A DNA stretch of 64,000 nucleotides, from contig NZ_WHPF01000002.1 in assembly GCF_013106755.1 (NCBI RefSeq), positions 248,001-312,000 of the forward strand. Reading direction: 5' to 3'. The stretch comes from Limnovirga soli. GTDB taxonomy: Bacteria; Bacteroidota; Bacteroidia; Chitinophagales; Chitinophagaceae. Made by a program: the position numbers and the translations under genes. Shown here piece after piece: positions 8,720 to 17,544 of the stretch. The stretch's first letter is position 1. Each line of letters opens with the position of its first letter. Under the pieces are notes generated by a model. That model was not told where the DNA came from and searched no databases. It saw nothing but the letters and a program-made list of their open reading frames with translations.

Positions 8720-10252
8720 ATGACGATGAAACTCAAAAACATTTTATTGGTAGTTGCAATCAGCGCCTCTACAGCTTTATTAAGTGTTTGGGGTTATGGT
8801 ACATGGATGAACTCCCAGAATGCTTTATCAATGCAACAGGATGGCAAATTACCTGTTAACTATGCCGGTTTTTTTGAAAAAGGCAATAGTGCAGGTGGGC
8901 CGGTTGATTTTACCGCGGCATCTACCGCTGCAACCCCTGCTGTGGTGCATATTAAAACCCGTACCAAAGAAAAGAAGCTAAGTAACAATTTACCAAGAAA
9001 TAATAGTCCTTTTTCAGACTTATTTGGGGATGATGATCCCTTCTCTAATTTTTTTGGTGGCCCACGCAGTAATGTTATTCCGGAACAAAGAGCCAGCGGT
9101 AGCGGTGTGTTAATTAGCAACGATGGTTATATAGTAACAAATAACCACGTAGTAGAGGGTGCCGATGAAATTGCCGTAACTACTACTACCCGCAAAACAT
9201 ATAAAGGAACCGTAGTGGCTACTGATCCTAATAGTGATTTGGCTGTTATTAAAATTGAAGGCACTAATTTACCCTTTCTGGCTTATGGCAATAGCGATGA
9301 TGTGAAGCTGGGTCAATGGGTGTTAGCAGTTGGTTATCCGCTTAACCTGGATGTAACCGTTACAGCTGGTATCGTAAGCGCCAAAGCACGTTCAATTGGA
9401 ATTAATAAAGGCGACAGACCTATTGAATCTTTTATTCAAACAGATGCTGCCGTTAACCCAGGCAATAGTGGTGGTGCATTAATAAATACAAGCGGCGAGT
9501 TAATTGGTATCAATTCGGCTATCGCCTCTCCTACAGGTTCTTATGCTGGTTATTCTTATGCCATACCGGTTAATATTGTTAAAAAGATTGTTAGCGATTT
9601 AATGAAGTTTGGTACTGTACAAAGAGCTTATATCGGTATCTCTTACCCTCCAGATAATCTTCCGGAAGAAAAGAAAAAAGAACTGGGTATAAAAGATGGC
9701 GCCGGGGTATTTATAAATGGCGTTGCAGATGATGGTGCTGCTAAACAGTCTGGTATTGAAAAGGGTGATTTTATTACCAAAATAAATGGTGTGGAAGTAA
9801 ATAGCGGCCCAGAGCTACAAGAGCAGGTTGCCCGCTACAAACCAGGTGATAAAGTAACTGTAACCTATGTTCGTAATGGTAAGGAAAGCAATGTATCATT
9901 GTCTCTTAAAAACAAATCCGGCAATTACGAAGCAGTAAAACAGGAAAGTGTTTTAGATAAACTAAAAGCCGATTTAGAAACCGTAGATAAAGCTACTGCC
10001 AAGAAAAACGAAATTACCGGTGGTGTTTTGGTAAAAAGTATTGGTAAAGGTTTATTGAAAAATACAAGAATGCAGGAAGGATTTGTAATTACCAGTGTTG
10101 ATGGTCAGGAAGTAAATAACCTAGATGACCTGAAAGCTATTCTTTCCAATGCACAGGGTACAGTTAGATTAGAAGGTATCTATCCTGGATACGAAGGTAC
10201 TTATGGCTACCCGCTAAACCTTAGCGATAGCGGTGATAGTAATGATAAATAG
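8720..10252 (+). CDS. HtrA/Deg-type periplasmic serine protease
   Basis: 510-residue envelope protease and chaperone that degrades misfolded proteins. Domain order: N-terminal membrane or signal segment (residues 6-24), a Gly/Asp/Phe-rich linker, trypsin-like domain with catalytic His143 (NNHVVEGA), Asp173 (NSDLAVIK) and Ser250 (NPGNSGGALIN), then PDZ1 (about 300-385) and a second, more divergent PDZ (about 415-490). This is the DegP/DegQ layout. It stands alone, with its own strong terminator. I call the family rather than a gene name because DegP and DegQ cannot be separated here. Confidence 0.93.
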   Translation: MTMKLKNILLVVAISASTALLSVWGYGTWMNSQNALSMQQDGKLPVNYAGFFEKGNSAGGPVDFTAASTAATPAVVHIKTRTKEKKLSNNLPRNNSPFSDLFGDDDPFSNFFGGPRSNVIPEQRASGSGVLISNDGYIVTNNHVVEGADEIAVTTTTRKTYKGTVVATDPNSDLAVIKIEGTNLPFLAYGNSDDVKLGQWVLAVGYPLNLDVTVTAGIVSAKARSIGINKGDRPIESFIQTDAAVNPGNSGGALINTSGELIGINSAIASPTGSYAGYSYAIPVNIVKKIVSDLMKFGTVQRAYIGISYPPDNLPEEKKKELGIKDGAGVFINGVADDGAAKQSGIEKGDFITKINGVEVNSGPELQEQVARYKPGDKVTVTYVRNGKESNVSLSLKNKSGNYEAVKQESVLDKLKADLETVDKATAKKNEITGGVLVKSIGKGLLKNTRMQEGFVITSVDGQEVNNLDDLKAILSNAQGTVRLEGIYPGYEGTYGYPLNLSDSGDSNDK

Positions 10253-10267
10253 TTGTAAATTTTAAAG

Positions 10268-10302
10268 CAAAAAACCCGTTCAAATAGAACGGGTTTTTTA
10301 TT
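10268..10302 (+). terminator. Rho-independent terminator of the HtrA-type gene
   Basis: Stem AACCCGTTC / GAACGGGTT with a 5-base loop, flanked by A-run and T-run. It ends the protease transcript just before repeat arm 10325-10385. Confidence 0.9.
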
Positions 10303-10324
10303 ATTTAACTCCTAGAAGAATAAT

Positions 10325-10385
10325 TCTTTTTGGCCCGGCAAAGCAACAATTAGCAGCATTACTTGCGTCGCACTCTTGTACTACA
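10325..10385 (+). repeat. Single repeat arm, type 1
   Basis: Perfect core at 10362-10381, with outer box T-run plus GGCCCGGCA (10327-10340). It sits in the convergent gap between the HtrA-type protease and the GH13 gene, 29 bases from the GH13 stop. Confidence 0.8.
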
Positions 10386-10413
10386 GAATCATTTGCAGCA
10401 GTAACAAATTACA

Positions 10414-11679
10414 TTAATTAACCGTACTCAACACCAGGTACTCTGCACTTTGTAATTCAAATGCCGCTTCATTCTCCAGCACATAGTCCAAACCCGAAAA
10501 AACACTCTTATACTTTCCCTGTAAAACCCCATGCTGTACTTTCACATGCACTTTATCATTCACTGACAAATTTGCAACCACCAAAACCTTGTCATCACCG
10601 GCATGAAGTAAATAAGCCATTATATGCTGGTCTTCGCTGGTATACAAAAAATCAAAAAAAGCTTCTTTGGTATACGCAGCCGATTTTTTTCTTAACCCAA
10701 GTAATACCTGATAAAAATTGTGCAGTTCAGGTTGCTCATGCCAAATAATTTCGTCCTTATCAAAGAATTTTAACCGCCTGTTATTGGGCAATTCCTGACC
10801 GCTGTATATCAATGGTAAACCAGGCAGGGTGCAACTTAATACGGCATAGGCTTTTGCAAAACGGCCATATTTTTCATATTCGGTTCCGTTCCAGCTATTT
10901 TCATCGTGGTTGGATGTAAAATACAGCTTCTTACCTTCAAATGGATAGTGTTGGTATTTTGTAACCACATCTTTTAGCTGTTGTACTGATGCAATTTGCT
11001 TAGCCAGTTTTTCACTTAAATGCATCCATTCCCAGGCATAACTTACATCGTATACTTCATGATAGGTTTCATCCTCACATTCAGCCAGCCAAAAAAGTGG
11101 TTGTAAACTATCGCAACTATTTCTGGCGGTAATCCAAAAATCAAGGGGCACCAAATGGGCCATATCGCATCTAAAACCATCAATTTTGTATTCCCTAACC
11201 CAAAACTGCATGGCTTCAATTAAAGCCATACGCATGGCTGCATTATTATAATTAAGGTCAATTACATCTTTCCATCCATTGCGTTCGGTAAAATTACCTT
11301 CCGAATCCAGCACATAATATTCAGGGTGTTCTTTTGTCCAATGATGATCAATACCTGTATGGTTGGCTACCCAGTCAATAATCAGCTTCATGTCTAATGC
11401 ATGTGCGGCTTCTACCAATTTCCTGAAATCATCCAATGTGCCATATTCCGGGTTAATGTCTGTATAACTGCTACATGCATAATAACTACCTAAAGCACCC
11501 AGCCTGCCCTCTATACTAATGGGTGTAATTGGCATCAGCCAGATTATTTCAACACCCATATCTTTTAACCTGGGTAAATGGGTAGCAAATGCTGCAAAAG
11601 TTCCCTCACGGGTGTACTGTCGTATATTCACCTCATAAATATTTGCCTGGTGCATCCAGCTTACTTTATGAATTTGCAT
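10414..11679 (-). CDS. Alpha-amylase family glycoside hydrolase (GH13)
   Basis: 421 residues with the GH13 barrel: region I (DWVANHT, residues 102-108), region II GFRCDMAH with nucleophile Asp172, region III LAEC with acid/base Glu200, region IV SNHDEN with Asp259, then a short C-terminal beta domain. No signal peptide, so cytoplasmic. It would act on alpha-glucans or maltooligosaccharides, or on trehalose/sucrose-type substrates. It is divergent from an APC permease with 52 bases between starts. Exact specificity is not visible. Confidence 0.9.
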   Translation of the reverse strand: MQIHKVSWMHQANIYEVNIRQYTREGTFAAFATHLPRLKDMGVEIIWLMPITPISIEGRLGALGSYYACSSYTDINPEYGTLDDFRKLVEAAHALDMKLIIDWVANHTGIDHHWTKEHPEYYVLDSEGNFTERNGWKDVIDLNYNNAAMRMALIEAMQFWVREYKIDGFRCDMAHLVPLDFWITARNSCDSLQPLFWLAECEDETYHEVYDVSYAWEWMHLSEKLAKQIASVQQLKDVVTKYQHYPFEGKKLYFTSNHDENSWNGTEYEKYGRFAKAYAVLSCTLPGLPLIYSGQELPNNRRLKFFDKDEIIWHEQPELHNFYQVLLGLRKKSAAYTKEAFFDFLYTSEDQHIMAYLLHAGDDKVLVVANLSVNDKVHVKVQHGVLQGKYKSVFSGLDYVLENEAAFELQSAEYLVLSTVN

Positions 11680-11702
11680 ATTATCTTCAATTTAAGATTA
11701 TA

Positions 11703-11713
11703 GCAAAGAAATA
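11703..11713 (-). promoter_or_regulatory. Candidate -7 element upstream of the GH13 gene
   Basis: On the minus strand it reads TATTTCTTTGC, 24 bases before the GH13 ATG. It is the same word found before ddl, and similar to the one before kdtA. It lies within the 52-base divergent spacer shared with the APC permease. Confidence 0.35.
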
Positions 11714-11731
11714 CTATTATTGTATTCAAGC

Positions 11732-13069
11732 ATGAGCAAAATAATATTAGATAGAAAAATAAGTTTACTACAGGCTACCGCTATAAATATGACAGATATG
11801 GTGGGCATCGGCCCCTTTATCGTATTAAGTGTAGTAGTAGAAAAAATGAATGGCCCCTGGTTTTTATATGCCTGGATAGCGGGTGCTTTTCTATCATTTA
11901 TCGATGCCATGATTTGGAGTGAACTTGGCGCCACTTTCCCGCTTGCGGGTGGCAGCTATAATTTTTTAAAAGAAGGCTTTGGCCCAAAATGGGGCAAACT
12001 AATGAGTTTTCTTTTCGTATGGCAAACCATGATACAAGCCCCACTGGTAATTGCCTCTGCTGCCATAGGTTTTGCACAATACTTTACTTATATTTTACCC
12101 CTGGATGAAATACAGCGCAAATTGGTAAGCGGCAGCGTAGTTATTTTAATTGTGCTACTACTTTACCGCAAAATTGAAACCATTGGTAAAATCAGTGTAT
12201 TTCTATGGTTAGGGGTTTTAATTACCATGGCTTGCATCATATTTGGCGGCTTTTACCACGGCCAATTTCTTGAACCTGTAAAACATATAAACGATGGATT
12301 AGAAGTCAATTCTGCTTTTGCTGCCGCACTGGGTTTTGCCAGTGTAAAAACTATGTATAGTTACCTTGGGTATTATAATGTTTGCCACCTGGGTGGCGAA
12401 ATAATTAACCCCGAAAAAAATATTCCCAAAAGCATGTTTATATCAGTGGCAGGTATTGCACTGTTATATTTATTTATGAACATCAGTGTAGCGTCTGTAT
12501 TACCCTTGGAAACCATTATAAAAAGCCCCTTTGTAGTAAGCGATTATGTGCAGGCTTTGGCCGGCCCGATAGCTGCAACTATTGTTACTGCATTGGTATT
12601 ATGGGTGGCATTTGCTTCGGTATTTTCAGCCACATTGGGGTATAGTCGTATACCTTATGCCGCTGCAAAAGATGGTGCATTTTTTAGCATTTTTGCAAAG
12701 CTGCATCCCACCAAACATTTCCCCTATATCTCTTTATTATTTTTAGGCAGTGTGGCATTTGTATTCAGCCTGCTTTTTAGAATCAGCGATGTCATCAGCG
12801 CCATTCTTGCCATGCGCATACTTATACAATTCGTTGGACAAGGCATTGGCTTATTATTACTCAGCAAACAAAAAAGGCGCAATTTCTTTAAATGGAAAAT
12901 GCCCTTATTTCCCATCCCGGTTATTGTGGCCATGGTATTATGGATTTGTATTTTCTACTCCACCACATTCGATATGATTCGCCTGGCCCTATTTATTATA
13001 AGTCTTGGTATTATTGCCTTTATGGTAAAAGCCAGGTATAATAAGGAATGGCCATTCCAACAAGTATAA
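11732..13069 (+). CDS. APC-superfamily amino acid permease
   Basis: 445 residues with about 12 membrane segments and the family's first-helix signature (INMTDMVGIGPFIVLSV). FPLAGGSYNFLKEGFGP near residue 73 is the usual amino-acid permease motif after TM2. It would import an amino acid or polyamine with protons or by exchange. I start at ATG 11732 (MSKIILDRKI); a TTG four codons earlier is less likely. It is divergent from the GH13 gene with a very short spacer. Substrate unknown. Confidence 0.87.
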   Translation: MSKIILDRKISLLQATAINMTDMVGIGPFIVLSVVVEKMNGPWFLYAWIAGAFLSFIDAMIWSELGATFPLAGGSYNFLKEGFGPKWGKLMSFLFVWQTMIQAPLVIASAAIGFAQYFTYILPLDEIQRKLVSGSVVILIVLLLYRKIETIGKISVFLWLGVLITMACIIFGGFYHGQFLEPVKHINDGLEVNSAFAAALGFASVKTMYSYLGYYNVCHLGGEIINPEKNIPKSMFISVAGIALLYLFMNISVASVLPLETIIKSPFVVSDYVQALAGPIAATIVTALVLWVAFASVFSATLGYSRIPYAAAKDGAFFSIFAKLHPTKHFPYISLLFLGSVAFVFSLLFRISDVISAILAMRILIQFVGQGIGLLLLSKQKRRNFFKWKMPLFPIPVIVAMVLWICIFYSTTFDMIRLALFIISLGIIAFMVKARYNKEWPFQQV

Positions 13070-13077
13070 GCCATTAT

Positions 13078-13137
13078 TGGTTTTGGTACCCGGCTATAGA
13101 TACTAACTGCAGCTTCTCTTGCGTCGCACTCTTGTGC
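13078..13137 (+). repeat. Single repeat arm, type 1
   Basis: Core with ending TTGTGC at 13118-13137, outer box near TTTTGGTACCCGGC (13081-13094). It starts about 9 bases after the permease stop. It is in the same orientation as the arms at 14246 and 15375 that follow the esterase and its pseudogene copy. Confidence 0.78.
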
Positions 13138-13275
13138 TATAAAGCGCTATTCAACAAAAAATGCAAATACAAACAAGCAAACCAATCTACTTTAATATTA
13201 CCCACTCTATTCCCACATAAATGCCGCTAGCTTAAAAACAACAACAGCAAAACAAAATATCCGTAACTTAATTCC

Positions 13276-14190
13276 ATGAAAAAGCGATTGCCATTAACCA
13301 GTGTATTTATCCTATGTTGTAGTTTTTTACAAATTGCACAGGCGCAAAAAAGCCCGGTACAAGGTATATTCCCTGCTAATACGGTTACCTATAGCAATAT
13401 TGCCTATGCCGGCGATACCTTGCAAAAACATTTACTGGATATTTACCTGCCTGCCAATACCACCAGCAACCTGCCACTTATTGTTTGGATACACGGCGGC
13501 GCCTGGATGATGAACGATAAATATGCCGATATGGGTTATATGACCAATACCGTTAAGGCATTTATCGACAGTGGCTATGCCCTAGCTTCCATCGATTACC
13601 GGTTTAGTACCAGTGCAGTTTTCCCCGCACAAATACAGGATTGCAACCAGGCCATTGATTATTTATACCAACATGCCGCCAACTATCATATTGATAAAAA
13701 CCGCATTGCGCTGATTGGTTTTTCCGCAGGTGGGCACCTGGCTTCGTTACTGGGTTTATCCAACAATAATGCTGTGGCCAATTTTTACGCCAACGGCAAC
13801 AAACCCAAATTTACTATAAAAGCCGTACTAGATTTTTATGGCCCCTCCCATCTGTTAATGATGGCAGCCAATGCAGATACTACTGAGGACAATATTCTTA
13901 GCCCCATAGAAATATTATTGGGCGCCTCTCCTATTAGCCGGCCTGATTTGGCACAACAAGCCAGTCCCGTAAATTATATCGATAAAAAAGATCCGCCCTT
14001 CTTTATTGTGCAGGGCGAAAAGGATTTATCCGTACCCAATACACAATCCAAATTATTAAGTGCATGGCTAGGTTTACAGGCGGTACCCAACCAATTAATA
14101 ATTGTACCCAATGCTCCGCACTATGGTACCATGTTCGATGTGCCGTCCATACGGCAACCCCTATTTGCCTTTTTGCGTCAACACCTCTAA
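13276..14190 (+). CDS. Secreted alpha/beta-hydrolase (carbohydrate/lipid esterase-like)
   Basis: 304 residues: Sec signal peptide (1-23, ending IAQAQ), then an alpha/beta-hydrolase domain. The oxyanion motif is HGGAW (73-77) and the nucleophile is Ser150 in GFSAGG. Likely Asp250 (EKDLSVPN) and His282 (APHYG) complete the triad. This is the BD-FAE/lipase-like esterase pattern; acetyl, feruloyl or small-ester substrates are possible. The last part of the gene and the following repeat arm are duplicated about 1.1 kb downstream as a pseudogene fragment. Confidence 0.88.
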   Translation: MKKRLPLTSVFILCCSFLQIAQAQKSPVQGIFPANTVTYSNIAYAGDTLQKHLLDIYLPANTTSNLPLIVWIHGGAWMMNDKYADMGYMTNTVKAFIDSGYALASIDYRFSTSAVFPAQIQDCNQAIDYLYQHAANYHIDKNRIALIGFSAGGHLASLLGLSNNNAVANFYANGNKPKFTIKAVLDFYGPSHLLMMAANADTTEDNILSPIEILLGASPISRPDLAQQASPVNYIDKKDPPFFIVQGEKDLSVPNTQSKLLSAWLGLQAVPNQLIIVPNAPHYGTMFDVPSIRQPLFAFLRQHL

Positions 14191-14555
14191 AAGCAAATAA
14201 ATAACGCATTCTTGTAGCTCAACAATAGCACAAATGGCGTAGCCACTTGTGTCGCACTCTTGTACATTGTTAATACAATGCAGCTTATACCATTGCGCAG
14301 GTCGAAGCGAATCGTTGTTTTGTCAGGCGACCAACAACGGCTTAGAAGATTTGTTTGTCTCACCAGACTGGTATCTTCAACAGATTTTTTTATTACTGCC
14401 TCATTTGGTAATTCCTTTTCTTATGTGTTTAATTTGAATAAGGCTATTGCACACGCTTCATTTCTAATGTAAGTTATTTTCAAAAAATACCCTTTGGCAC
14501 TGATATATTTCTACAATGCTTATCCGAATTTTATATGAAATAACCGCTAAAAAAA
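14191..14555. other. Intergenic region after the esterase
   Basis: It contains one type 1 arm with variant core at 14246-14265 (ACTTGTGTCGCAC). The remaining 290 bases are without a convincing gene; a 70-codon frame at 14260-14472 has no recognisable product. The first 75 bases match the sequence after the pseudogene copy at 15320-15394. Confidence 0.6.
14246..14265 (+). repeat. Single repeat arm, type 1 (inside duplicated block)
   Basis: Core CTTGTGTCGCACTCTTGTAC, one base off the type 1 consensus. It is preceded by CAACAATAGCACAAATGGC, which recurs before the arm at 15375, so this arm and its flank belong to a duplicated block. Confidence 0.8.
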
Positions 14556-15176
14556 ATGAGGACAATGCGTTTAATCATTCTATTTACACTAGCCATAAAC
14601 ATAAGCATTGGTTCCTATGCCGCAAAAGGCGAAACACATTTTGGTAAAGTAAAATCGGCGATGGGTGAATATGCAGGCGATATTGAGATAAAACTAAATG
14701 AGCCGAATAAAGACATGATCACCATTACCCTGTACGAGAAAGTAGAAAAATCGCCGGGGAAATATCAAAAAACAAGTCAGAAAATAAAGCTGAATACCAT
14801 GATCATTCATTCCATCGAGATTGACAGTGTTGTATATTTAATTAAGCAACTGCAATATGCCGATGGAAAAACCCAACCATTCTGTTGTATAAGATTATTG
14901 GAGGGCAAGCCGGAATTTGGCCTATACCAATGGGGAGCTGATATCGACCCAAAACGCCAGGTTGTGTATTTCAAAAACCTATCATCCTACACGCTCTTAT
15001 CAAGCCCTACCCTCACCCAAACAAGAACCAGCATGATGTTTTTGTTTGCCAAATGTGACATTATAAAAGCCGAGTTGAGAGATGCAAAAAATGGTTTTAT
15101 TACTAATGACATGGATGAAGCTGCCAGATCTAAAGAGATATCAAGGCTCATAGCCGCAACTGCTACCTGCCTGTAA
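14556..15176 (+). CDS. Exported protein of unknown function
   Basis: 206 residues with a clear signal peptide (MRTMRLIILFTLAINISIGSYA, cleavage near residue 22). The rest alternates beta-rich stretches (ITITLYEKVEKSPG) with a basic middle and a helical C-terminus. Three internal Cys (FCC and KCD) are conspicuous for a periplasmic protein. No family recognised. It is flanked by direct copies of the type 1 arm at 14246 and 15375. Confidence 0.6.
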   Translation: MRTMRLIILFTLAINISIGSYAAKGETHFGKVKSAMGEYAGDIEIKLNEPNKDMITITLYEKVEKSPGKYQKTSQKIKLNTMIIHSIEIDSVVYLIKQLQYADGKTQPFCCIRLLEGKPEFGLYQWGADIDPKRQVVYFKNLSSYTLLSSPTLTQTRTSMMFLFAKCDIIKAELRDAKNGFITNDMDEAARSKEISRLIAATATCL

Positions 15177-15261
15177 TAAAGGCTGCTATTTAATAAAATA
15201 TGCCTGCATTTTTATAAGTAGCCTATTCCATTCAACATCTCTCATGGAGTAATAAGCGTGG

Positions 15262-15319
15262 CCAGGGAATTCCAGCAATACGCCAACCTTTATTTCCCTT
15301 TTTGCGCCAACACCTCTAA
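15262..15319 (+). pseudogene. Pseudogene fragment: duplicated 3' end of the alpha/beta-hydrolase gene
   Basis: In frame it reads GIPAIRQPLFPFLRQHL then stop, against VPSIRQPLFAFLRQHL at the end of the intact gene (13276-14190). Similarity continues past the stop codon through CAACAATAGCACAAATGGC to the repeat arm at 15375. The copy therefore includes about 130 bases of gene end, spacer and arm. Upstream of 15262 the match fades. No start or catalytic region remains. Confidence 0.85.
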
Positions 15320-15374
15320 CCGCCAATAGATAACCCATTTTTGAAGCCCAACAATAGCACAAATGGCATCACCG

Positions 15375-15394
15375 CTTGCGTCGCACTCTTATAC
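15375..15394 (+). repeat. Single repeat arm, type 1 (second copy in duplicated block)
   Basis: Core CTTGCGTCGCACTCTTATAC, one base off consensus. It lies at the same relative position after the pseudogene end as the arm at 14246 does after the intact esterase. Followed by GTTCGGGGC, which also occurs next to the type 3 arm at 34086. Confidence 0.8.
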
Positions 15395-15589
15395 GTTCGG
15401 GGCAATGGGCATCAAACTATAATGCAGTAAATTAAGTGTATGGTTGAATTTACAATTTACCAATCACCCTATACCTGGTACTTTTTTTAGTTTATGTGGC
15501 AGGTGTTTTGCCAGGAGATACTGATTCGAGTACAGCATATAAATGCAGTATTTGCTTAAAAAAATTCAGCATGAGGATGCAATAAAAAT

Positions 15590-15623
15590 AGCCGCCATGC
15601 TGTAATTAATTGGCATGACGGCT
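15590..15623. terminator. Hairpin, possible bidirectional terminator
   Basis: Stem AGCCGCCATGC / GGCATGACGGCT with one internal mismatch and an 11-base loop. It is flanked by A-rich sequence on the left and T-rich on the right, so it could end transcripts from either side. It is 400 bases from the plus-strand gene and 190 from the carboxylesterase stop, so its role is uncertain. Confidence 0.45.
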
Positions 15624-15752
15624 TTCTTGTTTTGTATGGAAAATCTATTCGATAATAATATCACCATTTCAAAGCGGCATTCAATCTAATTGGCTGCTGG
15701 CTAAAGGCTAATAGCTAGTGACCTGCTTCTTACTGTTCATTTTGTTGTTGGC

Positions 15753-15805
15753 GTACAAGAGTGCGACGCAAGAGCAGCTGCAAATAGCATTCTCAGCCGG
15801 GTAAC
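15753..15805 (-). repeat. Single repeat arm, type 1, inverted
   Basis: Perfect core on the minus strand (15753-15772), outer box TTACCCGGCTGAG read on the minus strand ending near 15805. The outer end lies about 9 bases from the stop codon of the minus-strand carboxylesterase. Confidence 0.82.
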
Positions 15806-15813
15806 AAATGGTT

Positions 15814-17445
15814 TTATTTGTTGTTACCAAAGGCTTTGTCTAAGAAAATATAACGGGCATCATTGCCAGCTTTTTCGGCTTTGGAATTAGCACTAATTAC
15901 CATCACATCCGGATTGCTAGCTGTTTTATCTGCCGCCGGCCAATTGGCCAGGTCTTTACCATTAGGATTGCCGGTTTTAATAAAATTGGCAAAATAAGCA
16001 AACATGGTATTAGAAGCTTGATAGTCGTCTTCTGTCCAATTATAATCTTTTATCAGGTGCAAATTGCCCATGCAATATTCAATTTCTGATGCATGCGATG
16101 CGCCTACCGGCTCGGGCATTTTAAAAGTATTTGCATCTTTTTTTACGGTGCCGCCGGCAAGTCCCTGTGTAATACTATTATCCGTTAATGGTGGCCTTAT
16201 TTGAGAGAACATATACCGATATACCGGCTGATTGCTGTTTTTGCGATGCAGATCGAACCACTTCCAGGTGCTATAGGCTATAAACCTGTCGGAAGCCAAA
16301 GCTGTTGCGGATAATTCAATTTCTTTAGGAGAGCTGTGCGGATATAATTGCAGCACTTCTTCGAAGTTATTGGGATAGGCTTCCTTTACTTTTTTTACAT
16401 AATTCTCATCGGTAAAAGGGCCTTGGGTAAAGGATATTCCGGGTATTTCGGCAGAGTTCCAGCCCAATAAAAGTGGCACCATAGATTGTTCACCGGCATT
16501 AAATGTTTCAGGAACTGTTTTAGTATAAAAATAACCATCAATTACCGTAGGGAAACCAAAGCGTTTGGACGCGTCATACATTTCATAAATCTGTAGGGTG
16601 CTCATAGCCCTTAATTGTGCAATGGATGGTGCACCGGCATTTTTAGCAAAATCTGCACCTGTTTTCTCTGCTTCTGCCAGAGGTACAGGAGACAAGGTGG
16701 GATTAATGGAAGCCCCACTTTCGCCAATGGCACCGGCAAACAAACCTTTTGATAAAGGAGAAGCCATTTGCGCGGTAACAGAAATAGAGCCTGCAGATTC
16801 TCCTGCAATGGTAACTTTAGCAGGGTCGCCACCAAAAGCAGCTATATTCTTTTGTACCCATTGTAAAGCCGCATTTTGGTCAAGCAAACCATAATTTCCT
16901 GAGCCTTTATAAGATGACTCGGCGCTTAATTCAGGATGAGCAAAAAAGCCAAAAATATTGAGGCGGTAATTTACGGTAACGGCAACAATACCTTGTTTGG
17001 CCATACTGGCTCCATCATATCTTGGTTCCGAAGCATCACCAGCTACAAATCCTCCACCATAGAAATAAACCAAAACAGGCAGACCCTTGGTATCGTGTTT
17101 GGCAGGCGTCCATACATTTAGGTATAGGCAATCTTCGCTAAGTCCGTCTGACCTTGAATTCATATCACCAAATACAATACCCTGCACGGGACGTGGGCCA
17201 AACTTTTTGGTGGCCAATACACCTTTCCAGTTATCAGGGGGTTGTGGTGCTTTCCAGCGTAAATTACCAATGGGTGGTTTTGCAAAGGGAATACCAAAAT
17301 ACAGTTGCAACCCTTCTTTGGTATCGTAGTTACCTTCTATAATACCATTTTGAATTTTTGTTTGTACAGGAAAATAATAATTGGTTTGCGCAGTGGCTGT
17401 AAAAAACATAGTAGTAAGTACTAAAAATAATTTGATTTTTTTCAT
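15814..17445 (-). CDS. Type B carboxylesterase, secreted
   Basis: 543 residues with a signal peptide (1-20, TTMFFTATAQ). The type B carboxylesterase fold shows GGGF oxyanion hole (130-133), nucleophile Ser217 in GESAGS, SEDCLYLNVW (103-112), and a His in GASHASEIEY near residue 450. It would hydrolyse esters in the periplasm or outside the cell, possibly acetyl or aromatic esters on plant polysaccharides. It is divergent from the Nudix-type regulator; their shared 99-base spacer holds a perfect 31-bp palindrome, which suggests joint regulation. Confidence 0.9.
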   Translation of the reverse strand: MKKIKLFLVLTTMFFTATAQTNYYFPVQTKIQNGIIEGNYDTKEGLQLYFGIPFAKPPIGNLRWKAPQPPDNWKGVLATKKFGPRPVQGIVFGDMNSRSDGLSEDCLYLNVWTPAKHDTKGLPVLVYFYGGGFVAGDASEPRYDGASMAKQGIVAVTVNYRLNIFGFFAHPELSAESSYKGSGNYGLLDQNAALQWVQKNIAAFGGDPAKVTIAGESAGSISVTAQMASPLSKGLFAGAIGESGASINPTLSPVPLAEAEKTGADFAKNAGAPSIAQLRAMSTLQIYEMYDASKRFGFPTVIDGYFYTKTVPETFNAGEQSMVPLLLGWNSAEIPGISFTQGPFTDENYVKKVKEAYPNNFEEVLQLYPHSSPKEIELSATALASDRFIAYSTWKWFDLHRKNSNQPVYRYMFSQIRPPLTDNSITQGLAGGTVKKDANTFKMPEPVGASHASEIEYCMGNLHLIKDYNWTEDDYQASNTMFAYFANFIKTGNPNGKDLANWPAADKTASNPDVMVISANSKAEKAGNDARYIFLDKAFGNNK

Positions 17446-17460
17446 GTGGAAAGAATTGAG

Positions 17461-17491
17461 TTATTATTGTCTCATTGTGAGACAATAATAA
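17461..17491. promoter_or_regulatory. Perfect 31-bp palindrome, candidate operator of the Nudix-type regulator
   Basis: Half-site TTATTATTGTCTCA (17461-17474), spacer TTG, and its exact complement at 17478-17491. It lies 16 bases upstream of the carboxylesterase start and 54 upstream of the Nudix regulator start, in their divergent spacer. Dimeric NrtR/AraR-type regulators bind palindromes next to their own genes. The loop is short and there is no T-run beyond the repeat itself, so a terminator is unlikely. I did not find a second copy in the window. Confidence 0.7.
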
Positions 17492-17544
17492 AAAACATTT
17501 TTGATTCTAACTGATTAAATTTGAGGAACGATTAAAAAATTGGC

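Larger units (their letters stand above)
15177..15813. other. 637-base gene-poor region with decayed sequence
   Basis: It holds an esterase 3'-end pseudogene fragment (15262-15319), a type 1 arm (15375-15394), a hairpin at 15590-15623 and an inverted type 1 arm (15753-15772) next to the carboxylesterase stop. No intact gene seen. The two inverted arms, 358 bases apart, could be the ends of one enlarged element. Confidence 0.65.

Noticed and set aside
14260-14472. 70-codon plus-strand frame after the esterase
   Set aside because: No recognisable product, starts within a few bases of a repeat arm and a competing frame overlaps it; not supported as a gene.
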